Source: a candidate division FCPU426 bacterium (GTDB taxonomy: Bacteria > Oederibacteriota > Muellerivitia > Muellerivitales > DAHXKG01). From it: a stretch of 64,000 nt of DNA. The stretch lies in assembly GCA_027366525.1 (NCBI GenBank), contig DAHXKG010000006.1, positions 105,017-169,016 of the forward strand, given 5' to 3'. Below are positions 9,065 to 16,235 of the stretch, piece after piece. The position numbers and the translations under genes were made by a program. The notes below the pieces were generated by a model, which did not search any database, was not told the DNA's origin, and saw only the letters and a program-made list of their open reading frames with translations. Position 1 is the stretch's first letter, and every line of letters starts with the position of its first letter.

Positions 9065-10270
9065 ATGAGAATATCAAAATTTATTTTTGGTTTAATAATA
9101 ATTGCTTTGTTTATAGCCTCAGGTTCATGCTTGCTAGCCCAAACACAGTCAAAGTATTATAAATTTTGGGATCAATCAAATGGATTACCAATTCAATTGC
9201 CGGAATTAAAAAGGGATGATCATGTATATCTTCCTTTAATTCCCATAATGACCAACTTGAAAAAATCAGTCAGTTGGAATTATAAAACGGGGGAAGTGAT
9301 TTTAGGGGCCAATAATTTGGTTCAAATGATTCTTTTACAACCAACGCTACTTCTTGGTACAGACTCTTTGAGTATCGATCCCATTTGTCAAATTAATGGA
9401 CAATTGGCGATTACTCCATTGTCGGCTCGATTACTTTTGGAATCGCTTTTAAGTCAAAATGTTTATTTAAACCTAAAATTGCAACAACTCATTATTGGTA
9501 ATCCACCAAGCGAGCTAAAACAAAATTCGTTATTGACTCCACCATTAGCGAGTCGAACTCGAATTATATTTTCCGCTCCAAAGTCAAATAAATTATATCA
9601 AGTAAAAACGATCATTATTGATCCAGGGCATGGAGGTATTGATAGTGGGGCGATTGGATACGATGGGCGATATTTTGAAAAGCAAGCTACATTGGCTATT
9701 GCGTTGAAGGTTGTTGCAATTTTAAGAAAGCATCCGGGGTTACAGGTGTTAATGACTCGAACGGGAGATTACTATGTTAGTTTGCAACAACGATGTCAAT
9801 TTGCAAATGAACATAATGGAGATGTTTTTGTAGCCATTCACTGTAATTCTGATTCTGATGGGATTGCATATGGAACGGAAACATATATTTATAGTTCGCA
9901 TGCATCAAGTGCCAGAGCATTACGAGAGGCCAATTATGAAAACCAAGGTAATGGTAGGTTTTTAAGCTATATCAAGGCCGACTTAAGAGAAGAGGCATAT
10001 CGTGGTCGGAGTTTTCTTTTGGCTGAAAAAATAGATTATCTAATCCATAAGCGCTTGAAGTTATATGTTCGAAGAATTCAGCAAGCCCCCTTTTATGTTT
10101 TGGCACATGTAAACATGCCATCCATTCTTATTGAAACAGCTTTTATTAGTAATCCACATGAAGAAAAGGAATTAGAGGATCCAGTATGGCAGGAAAGGAT
10201 GGCTGAAGCCATTGCAGATGGAATTTTAGAATACAGAAAAATCGTGGAGCAAACCGTTGAAAATAAATAA
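9065..10270 (+). CDS. N-acetylmuramoyl-L-alanine amidase (Amidase_3) with N-terminal domain
   Basis: Zinc amidase cleaving between MurNAc and the stem peptide, usually in daughter-cell separation. The 401 residues start with a signal peptide (LIIIALFIASGSCLLAQ). Residues ~30-150 look like the copper-amine-oxidase-N/AMIN class of wall-binding domain, with the pattern VYLPLIPI...VSWNYKTGEVIL. The catalytic domain starts near residue 180 with IIIDPGHGG. Zinc ligands are the His there, the Glu in FEKQA and the His in AIHCNSD; the catalytic Glu is in LIETAFISN near the C-terminus. It lies 9 bp after the deacetylase gene and overlaps pgeF by 14 bases, so these are co-transcribed. Confidence 0.93.
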   Translation: MRISKFIFGLIIIALFIASGSCLLAQTQSKYYKFWDQSNGLPIQLPELKRDDHVYLPLIPIMTNLKKSVSWNYKTGEVILGANNLVQMILLQPTLLLGTDSLSIDPICQINGQLAITPLSARLLLESLLSQNVYLNLKLQQLIIGNPPSELKQNSLLTPPLASRTRIIFSAPKSNKLYQVKTIIIDPGHGGIDSGAIGYDGRYFEKQATLAIALKVVAILRKHPGLQVLMTRTGDYYVSLQQRCQFANEHNGDVFVAIHCNSDSDGIAYGTETYIYSSHASSARALREANYENQGNGRFLSYIKADLREEAYRGRSFLLAEKIDYLIHKRLKLYVRRIQQAPFYVLAHVNMPSILIETAFISNPHEEKELEDPVWQERMAEAIADGILEYRKIVEQTVENK

Positions 10271-11108
10271 AATAAGTCCAGAAATTTTGAAATATGAAAA
10301 CCAAGGTTTAGGATATGTTTCATTTACGCGATTAGCCAAGGAATCAATCTTGGTGCATGCTGTTACGACCCGGGAGGGAGGGGTTAGTAATTATCCGTAT
10401 AAATCCTTAAATTTGAGTTTTGAAGTTGGCGATGATGCATTTCGAGTTGCCAAAAATCAAAATTTGGTTTTAAATTTGTTTAAAATTCAACCCAAGTATT
10501 TAATTCGCGTAAAACAGGTTCATGAAGCTAAAGTCCTAAAAGTCAATCGAGCTTTTTTGGATGAGCAAATAAGGAGTTATCCTGCCCTAGTGGAAGCGGA
10601 TGTTTTAGTTACTGCCATTCCATCAATTGCACTAATGGTTTTAGTCGCAGATTGTCTACCAGTTTTTGCATTTGATCCTGTTCATCGTGCAATTGGGTTG
10701 GCGCATGCAGGATGGCGAGGAACGGTTCAATATGCTTCGGTCAAGATGATTGCTGCAATGAGCGAAAGTTTTGGAACCAAAGAAGAAGATGTGCGTATTG
10801 GATTAGGACCTTGTATTGGACCATGTTGTTATGAAGTGGGGACGGAAGTTTATCAAAAATTTCAAGAAAAATTCACATGGACTTCAGAAGTTTTAAAAGC
10901 ATCAGGTCCATTAAAATGGAAACTGAATCTTTCGGAAGCCAATGCAAAACAATTAATGGAATTTGGAGTTTTAGAAAGAAATATTTTTCGATCGAACTTG
11001 TGTACGATTCAAAATCGCGATTGGTTTTTTTCGAATCGTGCCGAGGCCAGCGAAACTCATCAAACAGGCAGAATGGCAGCAATTATGATGTTGATGGATC
11101 AAGTCTAA
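10257..11108 (+). CDS. pgeF: PgeF/YfiH-family protein (DUF152, laccase-domain)
   Basis: Member of the YfiH/YlmD/LACC1 family. Family members have been described as peptidoglycan editing factor and as purine nucleoside phosphorylase/adenosine deaminase. The 283-residue product has the three conserved metal/active-site residues: H89 in KQVHEAK, C133 in VADCLPV and H150 in AHAGWRG. The glycine-cysteine segment GLGPCIGPCCYEVG is also typical. The start is a TTG at 10257 inside the 3' end of the amidase gene. YfiH homologues often lie near ftsZ, as here, which agrees with a wall-related function. Confidence 0.92.
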   Translation: MKINKISPEILKYENQGLGYVSFTRLAKESILVHAVTTREGGVSNYPYKSLNLSFEVGDDAFRVAKNQNLVLNLFKIQPKYLIRVKQVHEAKVLKVNRAFLDEQIRSYPALVEADVLVTAIPSIALMVLVADCLPVFAFDPVHRAIGLAHAGWRGTVQYASVKMIAAMSESFGTKEEDVRIGLGPCIGPCCYEVGTEVYQKFQEKFTWTSEVLKASGPLKWKLNLSEANAKQLMEFGVLERNIFRSNLCTIQNRDWFFSNRAEASETHQTGRMAAIMMLMDQV

Positions 11109-11127
11109 ATAAGGTTTTTATTATCCA

Positions 11128-11457
11128 ATGCAAACTTCATCCCGTCCTAATTTCTTAACACTATTATGCTTTCTAAATATTATTGGTGCAATATTAACAT
11201 TGTTATATTTGTTTTCACCTCAGTCGAAGCAAATGGGAGCTTGGTTTCCAATGTTTTTATCAATGAGTGTGATAATAAACTTGGCGTTGATTGCTGGAAT
11301 TTGGATGATGAGAAAAATGGCAGTTCGACTTTATACCGGTTGGTTTTTGATTCAACAACTAATTTATTATTTTGTGAAATTATGGGCATGGAATGTTTTT
11401 TTGCTTCCGGCATTGATTTTAATTATGGGATGGTTGGCTTACAAAGAAATGAAATAA
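11128..11457 (+). CDS. Small four-helix membrane protein, unknown function
   Basis: A 109-residue, very hydrophobic protein with about four predicted membrane spans (residues ~10-28, ~40-60, ~68-85, ~90-106) and a Lys-rich end. I do not recognise the family. It sits 19 bp after pgeF and 3 bp before the Ogg gene, so it is part of the same transcript. No catalytic motifs are visible. Reading frames in other phases over the same bases give less plausible proteins. Confidence 0.7.
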   Translation: MQTSSRPNFLTLLCFLNIIGAILTLLYLFSPQSKQMGAWFPMFLSMSVIINLALIAGIWMMRKMAVRLYTGWFLIQQLIYYFVKLWAWNVFLLPALILIMGWLAYKEMK

Positions 11458-11460
11458 TGT

Positions 11461-12405
11461 ATGACAAAGTATGATTTTTCAGGATGTATTGAAATCCCAG
11501 AACCCTTTTCCTTGGGCTTAACGTTGTTGAGTGGTCAGTGTTTTAGATGGGATGGGCCGGATCATACGGGATATTTTAATGGCGTTGTTGATCAAAAAGT
11601 TATTCGACTTAAACAAGTTGGTAATAGATTATTTTATGATGTAATTGGTAATAAAATGAATTCAACCAAGGTAGTCGAAGCTTGGCTGATGTCCTATTTT
11701 AGGTTTAATGATCCACTTGAGAAGTGGTATAGGGACTTTCAAGTTATTCCAATAATGAGGCAAGCTGCTTTAGCATTACATGGCATGCGGGTTCTACGAC
11801 AAGATCCGTGGGAATGTGCCATTTCTTTTATGTGTGCTCAAGGTTTGTCTGTAGAGATTATTCGAATTGTTATTCAAAATCTCTGTGAAAAACATGGCGA
11901 ATTAATTGCAGACACAAATAGTCAAACCTTTCCTTCAATTCAAAAAATTTCAGAACAGAACGCTGTTTTTTTTAGAAGATGTACCAATAATTATTTAAAT
12001 CGAGCAGATAGAATGATTCGCTTTGCCCGTTGTTTGTTAAACGATGTGTTTCAGTTGGATCACTTGCGCAATATTTCTAATGAACAAGCACGATTTTTTT
12101 TAACGCTTTTTGATGGCATTGGTCCCAAAATTGCCGATTGTATTCTTTTGTTTTCATTAGATCATTTAGCGGCTTTCCCGATTGATCGATGGGTTCTACG
12201 AGCATTAATTCAAATGAAATTGATCAAAAAATCATTGGTTTCGACCGAAGCAATTTCTACGGATAGATACTGGAAACTGGCTCAGTTGGCCCAGAATATT
12301 TTAGGGCCTCAATGTGGTGTTGCAAACTTATACCTTTTTTTTTATTTGAGGATCTTAGAAAATTCATCCTTAAGAAAAAAATTAGATCCATTTATAAATA
12401 AGTGA
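11461..12405 (+). CDS. ogg: Ogg-type 8-oxoguanine DNA glycosylase (HhH-GPD)
   Basis: Base-excision repair glycosylase/lyase related to OGG1. The 314 residues carry an N-terminal OGG-like segment (LLSGQCFRW), then DPWECAISF matching the OGG1 pattern before the helix bundle. The helix-hairpin-helix and active site read DGIGPKIADC with catalytic Lys K223, followed by AFPIDRWV with catalytic Asp D242. The stretch that in OGG1 reads SSNNN is CAQGLS here (residues ~125-130), so the conserved Asn that contacts the opposite cytosine is missing. This could change opposite-base specificity. It is the last gene of the envelope run; about 100 bp of AT-rich DNA follows. Confidence 0.88.
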   Translation: MTKYDFSGCIEIPEPFSLGLTLLSGQCFRWDGPDHTGYFNGVVDQKVIRLKQVGNRLFYDVIGNKMNSTKVVEAWLMSYFRFNDPLEKWYRDFQVIPIMRQAALALHGMRVLRQDPWECAISFMCAQGLSVEIIRIVIQNLCEKHGELIADTNSQTFPSIQKISEQNAVFFRRCTNNYLNRADRMIRFARCLLNDVFQLDHLRNISNEQARFFLTLFDGIGPKIADCILLFSLDHLAAFPIDRWVLRALIQMKLIKKSLVSTEAISTDRYWKLAQLAQNILGPQCGVANLYLFFYLRILENSSLRKKLDPFINK

Positions 12406-12504
12406 CAATTTTTAGGCATCTAAAATTTTTTTCAAAAAATTTTTTTTTTTATTTTTATAATTTGATTACAATAATATTATTAAAGAAAATTAGGATGGAA
12501 TTGC

Positions 12505-13920
12505 ATGAAGCCCACAATTTTAATTGTTGATGATGAACCAGGAGTGCGCGAAGCCTTTCGATTAGCATTGCAAGATTTATATCAAATAACAATCACCGAG
12601 GATGTCAGATCAACATTTAGTGTTCTAAAATCAAAGACTTTTGATATTTGCTTATTAGATGTTATTTTGCCGGATGGATCAGGCATAGATCTTCTCCAGC
12701 AAATTAAAACGAAAAAAAATCAGCTAGAAGTGGTTATGATTACCGCCTTGCAAAGTATGGATGTAGCTTTAGAAGCAATGAAGCTGGGTGCCTATGACTA
12801 CATAACGAAGCCTTTTCAACTAGAAGATCTTTATCAAATTATTTGTCGTATTTTAAAGAAAAAAACTCTTGAAAGAGAAAATCAATATTTAAAAGATGAG
12901 GTGTATAAAAATCAAAGTACACTTCGGTTATCGTCAAATAATTCCAGTCCAATCCGTACATTTCCGGATATATCAAAACTTGCGTTGCTTGATACATCGA
13001 TTTTGATTTCAGGCGAAGTAGGTTCTCATAAAAAATGGATAGCTCAGAAAATTCATGAAATGTCGGGGCGAAAAGAATTTCCATTCATAACACTGGATTG
13101 TTGTGATTTAAATGACGGAGAAAATGATATTGAGATATTTGGAGAAGAGCAAACATTTGAAAATCTTGAATCGCATTTACAAATTGGGAAACTAGAGTTT
13201 GCCGATGGGGGAACACTATTTTTAAATCAAGTAGATCGATTATCGCTGGGATATCAAACCAAACTTTTTAGAGCACTCATGGAAAAGCAGATTTTTCGAA
13301 TCGGCAGTGAAATTCCAGTTCGATTTGATTTGAGAATCATTGCATCTACATCTGTTGATATCGGAAATTTGGTTGCACAGCATCGTTTTGCTAAAGAGTT
13401 TTACCGGTTAATTCGAGATACGGAATTAAAAGTTATCCCTCTACGCGAACGGAAGGAAGATATTCCCATTTTGATAAACGAATTTATACGGTTGGCCAAT
13501 GTTAAGTCGAAGATCCATGTCAAGTCAATTTCGGAAGAGGCCGTGAATATTTTAATGTGCTATGACTGGCCAGGGAATTGTGCCGAATTAGAAGCCGTGA
13601 TTGAGCTTATGGTGATTTCATCACAGTCGGAGTATTTATCAGTTGAGGACTTACCCTTGGATATTTTGATTCATCAAATCAACCATGCTCAAACGGAGGG
13701 GGAAGCGCGACTTTCACTGAAACGCATACGGAATCAATTTGAACGACAATATATTCGAAAAATTTTGGAACAAACTAAGGGCAATCAAACGCGTGCTGCC
13801 AAAATTCTTGGACTCCACCGAAACACGTTAATTTGGAAATTAAACATGTTGAATTTGGTAGATGACTATAAAAACATTGTTCAGATTCGAAGAAATTCCA
13901 AATATAATCTAGGTGATTGA
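12505..13920 (+). CDS. NtrC-like response regulator with a degenerate AAA+ domain
   Basis: Domain order is receiver (1-120), AAA+ (about 145-380) and Fis-type HTH (about 405-450). The receiver looks functional: D9/D10, phospho-acceptor D52, T80 and K102 in YITKPF. The AAA+ domain keeps the length and many framework residues of sigma-54 activators but has lost the working parts. Walker A is GEVGSHKK at 170-177 instead of the usual GESGTGKE. Walker B is FLNQVD with N241/Q242 replacing Asp-Glu. The GAFTGA sigma-54 contact loop is absent, sensor I Asn is Ser (S283), the arginine-finger positions are changed, and WPGNCAEL lacks the sensor II Arg. The HTH (TKGNQTRAAKILGLHRNTLI) is intact. It is best read as a DNA-binding regulator that does not remodel sigma-54 holoenzyme. 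It overlaps the kinase gene by 8 bases. Confidence 0.9.
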   Translation: MKPTILIVDDEPGVREAFRLALQDLYQITITEDVRSTFSVLKSKTFDICLLDVILPDGSGIDLLQQIKTKKNQLEVVMITALQSMDVALEAMKLGAYDYITKPFQLEDLYQIICRILKKKTLERENQYLKDEVYKNQSTLRLSSNNSSPIRTFPDISKLALLDTSILISGEVGSHKKWIAQKIHEMSGRKEFPFITLDCCDLNDGENDIEIFGEEQTFENLESHLQIGKLEFADGGTLFLNQVDRLSLGYQTKLFRALMEKQIFRIGSEIPVRFDLRIIASTSVDIGNLVAQHRFAKEFYRLIRDTELKVIPLRERKEDIPILINEFIRLANVKSKIHVKSISEEAVNILMCYDWPGNCAELEAVIELMVISSQSEYLSVEDLPLDILIHQINHAQTEGEARLSLKRIRNQFERQYIRKILEQTKGNQTRAAKILGLHRNTLIWKLNMLNLVDDYKNIVQIRRNSKYNLGD

Positions 13921-15067
13921 TTTGTCTAAAAAGAAAACAAGCCATGTGCAAGTATACCCTAATACCATAATAAATCGTCATACACTCGATCTGATTTTGA
14001 AGTTCAGAAATATTTTTTCAAATAGCTGTACACCCAAAGAACAATCAGCTTTAGTGCGGCGATACTTTCCAAAATTTTTTCCACATCAAAAAATTTTTTT
14101 TTACGAACAGAATTTGAATCAATTATTGGAGAATCATAATATTCTTAAAAAATTTAAAATTGAAAAAAAGCTTCATTTATATTTAAATCAGCCAATTCCA
14201 ACTTCAGATTGTGTTTTTTTATTGCTTGGGTTTGATAATGAAATTCGATTTTGCATAGAGATTAAATTAATGCAGCTATGTAATCCGCAGGAAGTTATCT
14301 CTATGTTGGAATTTATCTCATCCCAAATTTTAGGGATATGGGAGATTGAAAAATGGAAAAAAAATTTTTGGGATGCTCAGTCCAGAGCATCAGTGGGCTA
14401 TTTAACCTCTATTATTCTTCATGAAATAAAAAACCCATTATTTACTTTAAAACTTTTGGGCCAAACTTTTAAAATCAAAAAAAATAATCCTAATTTTTTA
14501 GAATCCTTTGATCACCTGTTGAATCACACGACTACGTATATGGAAAATATTATTGTTCAATTTTCCAATTACGGGAAAAAAAATTATTTTTCAAAAGTGG
14601 ATTTTAATAAAATTCTACAACAAGTTTTAAATATGGTTCATCCATTATTTAAAAACAAAAACATTCAAGTGCAAGTTCGAACCCTCCCACTTCCCCTCAT
14701 TGAAGGAAATGCTATAATTCTGGAAAGTCTAATCATGAATGTGCTGATCAATGCAGTTGAGGCGGTGAATAGCAAAGGCGGCAAGATCAAAATTGAGACA
14801 TTGGTCTCAGCCAAAAATACTACATCATCTTGTAAATTGCCTGATAAAAGTCCGTCCATTATCTTTAGGGTTTCTAATAATGGAAAAACCATGATTCAAA
14901 ATTATAATGCACGTATGGGAAGCAATAACGATGATAGAATTTTAAATTTTGGGTTAGGTTTATCTATTTGTCAGAAAGCAGTTGAACTTCATCGGGGTAA
15001 AATGAAAATACAGTCAACGGCATCTACGACTACATTTTTTTCAAAGTTGCCTGTCAAAATAGATTAG
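13913..15067 (+). CDS. Histidine kinase-like protein with an altered G1 box
   Basis: Cytosolic kinase-like protein of 384 residues with no membrane segment visible. Residues 1-150 form an uncharacterised, possibly GAF-like sensor. The phospho-acceptor helix is IILHEIKNPLF with H170, as in NtrB-like kinases. The N box reads NVLINAVEAV (N280). The G1 box reads VSNNGKTM (320-327), without the Asp-x-Gly-x-Gly arrangement that binds adenine. The G2 segment FGLGLSI is intact. Start GTG 13913 lies inside the preceding regulator gene, indicating coupling and a probable kinase-regulator pair. Whether it binds ATP is uncertain. Confidence 0.82.
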   Translation: MIDLSKKKTSHVQVYPNTIINRHTLDLILKFRNIFSNSCTPKEQSALVRRYFPKFFPHQKIFFYEQNLNQLLENHNILKKFKIEKKLHLYLNQPIPTSDCVFLLLGFDNEIRFCIEIKLMQLCNPQEVISMLEFISSQILGIWEIEKWKKNFWDAQSRASVGYLTSIILHEIKNPLFTLKLLGQTFKIKKNNPNFLESFDHLLNHTTTYMENIIVQFSNYGKKNYFSKVDFNKILQQVLNMVHPLFKNKNIQVQVRTLPLPLIEGNAIILESLIMNVLINAVEAVNSKGGKIKIETLVSAKNTTSSCKLPDKSPSIIFRVSNNGKTMIQNYNARMGSNNDDRILNFGLGLSICQKAVELHRGKMKIQSTASTTTFFSKLPVKID

Positions 15068-15119
15068 GCAGAAAGCAGTAGTGTCCCAATTTTAGATTTG
15101 ATAGTTTTAGGAGGAAGCG

Positions 15120-15725
15120 ATGCGTGCAATTAATGCTTACCACCATAAGACGCATAAGATATTGATTGTCGAACCCAATGATAATTTTTCAAAAGAACTT
15201 ACTCTGATTTCAAATTCATACGGTCAGGTTACGGTAGTCCATGAGGCATCACTTATGTTTAAAGCGCTTGTTTCAAATTCATATGATTTGGCATTAATTA
15301 ATTCACTTATATATACTGAAAATGGGCCCGATCGTTTGAAAAATTTAAAAATGCTTCAGCCCCAAATGAAGCAAATAGAAATCTTAGTTTCCCCATCAGT
15401 ATCCCAGATTGTGTGTTCTATGAAAGCTGGTGTTTCAGATGTTATATGGTTCACCATGCATCATTCATTAATCAAAAAAACTATTTTTCAAAATCTTGGA
15501 TTGCAATCATCGGTATTTCCATCCTTACCATTAATTTCAAGTCTGGTTACACTCGCATCAAAAAGTGTTTTTGATGAGTCCAAATCATTAATTGATCAGA
15601 AAAAGGAGTTTCAAAGGTTGTTGGTAAATAGATTGGAAAAATTCATGAAAATAAAACGTAGCAAATTAGCAAGACTCATGGGTATAAGTACACGCACTCT
15701 TCAGCGGCTTATTATTAAAAATTGA
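15120..15725 (+). CDS. Pseudo-receiver protein with C-terminal helix-turn-helix
   Basis: A 201-residue protein behind a strong AGGAGGAAGCG ribosome binding site. Residues ~12-125 have the outline of a receiver (KILIVEPND, then DLALINSLIY, then ILVSPSVS), but the phospho-acceptor position is Asn (N61) and the conserved Lys-Pro is missing. The C-terminus (SKLARLMGISTRTLQRLI) is a Fis-like HTH. It would therefore be a phosphorylation-independent DNA-binding protein. It is the third member of the signalling cluster with the preceding regulator and kinase, 52 bp downstream. I do not know a named family for it. Confidence 0.7.
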   Translation: MRAINAYHHKTHKILIVEPNDNFSKELTLISNSYGQVTVVHEASLMFKALVSNSYDLALINSLIYTENGPDRLKNLKMLQPQMKQIEILVSPSVSQIVCSMKAGVSDVIWFTMHHSLIKKTIFQNLGLQSSVFPSLPLISSLVTLASKSVFDESKSLIDQKKEFQRLLVNRLEKFMKIKRSKLARLMGISTRTLQRLIIKN

Positions 15726-15769
15726 TATCATCTGAATTTTAACGTTTAAAATAGATAAAAATACGAGTT

Positions 15770-15798
15770 TTGAACATAAAAATCCTTGCTAATATTAA
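15770..15798 (+). promoter_or_regulatory. Likely sigma-70 promoter of the HU-like gene
   Basis: TTGAAC at 15770-15775 and TATTAA at 15793-15798 are separated by 17 bases, a good housekeeping-type promoter about 50 bases upstream of the HU-like start codon. It would separate HU transcription from the preceding signalling genes. Confidence 0.6.
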
Positions 15799-15848
15799 GT
15801 TCGTCTTGTATAAGAAATGAGATGTATTTTAATCTTGGAGGTGGTCGG

Positions 15849-16124
15849 GTGACTAATAATGAATTGCTTGGGGTCTTATCTAGTGAAACTGGATTGAAAA
15901 AAAAAGAAGTAGATGCAGTTTTGCAATCACTGAGGAATACAGTTTATCAAACATTGAAAAAAGAGCTTAAAATTAAACTAAATGGTCTAGGTGTTTTTCA
16001 GCTTAAAGAAAGAAAAGCAAGGGTTGCTCGTAATCCCCGAACTGGAGAAATGGTTCAAGTCCCTGCTAAAAAGGTTATTAAGTTTAGGGTCTTGAAGGAT
16101 TTAAAAGAAGCGGTTTTGTCCTGA
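15849..16124 (+). CDS. HU/IHF-family nucleoid DNA-binding protein
   Basis: A 91-residue histone-like protein. The start is GTG 15849, preceded by GGAGGTGG at 15837-15844. A longer frame from 15786 would include the ribosome binding site and is rejected. The family signature is clear: GLGVFQLKERKARVARNPRTG, then VQVPAKKVIKFRVLKDLKEAV. The arm contains the RNPRTG segment that inserts into the minor groove. It is monocistronic, with its own promoter upstream and a strong terminator 18 bp downstream. HU versus IHF cannot be decided from this sequence alone. Confidence 0.93.
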   Translation: MTNNELLGVLSSETGLKKKEVDAVLQSLRNTVYQTLKKELKIKLNGLGVFQLKERKARVARNPRTGEMVQVPAKKVIKFRVLKDLKEAVLS

Positions 16125-16141
16125 TCATGAATTTTGCTGAT

Positions 16142-16176
16142 GGCATCTAGATAAAAATCTAGATGCCTTTTTTTTT
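16142..16176 (+). terminator. Intrinsic terminator after the HU-like gene
   Basis: A perfect 11-bp stem (GGCATCTAGAT / ATCTAGATGCC) with an AAAA loop at 16142-16167 is followed by nine T residues. It is the clearest rho-independent terminator in the window. Confidence 0.93.
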
Positions 16177-16235
16177 ATATGTAAATTTGCGATACCCCGT
16201 TAGATTTAACTTTTTTAACAGATAGTGGTATTAGA

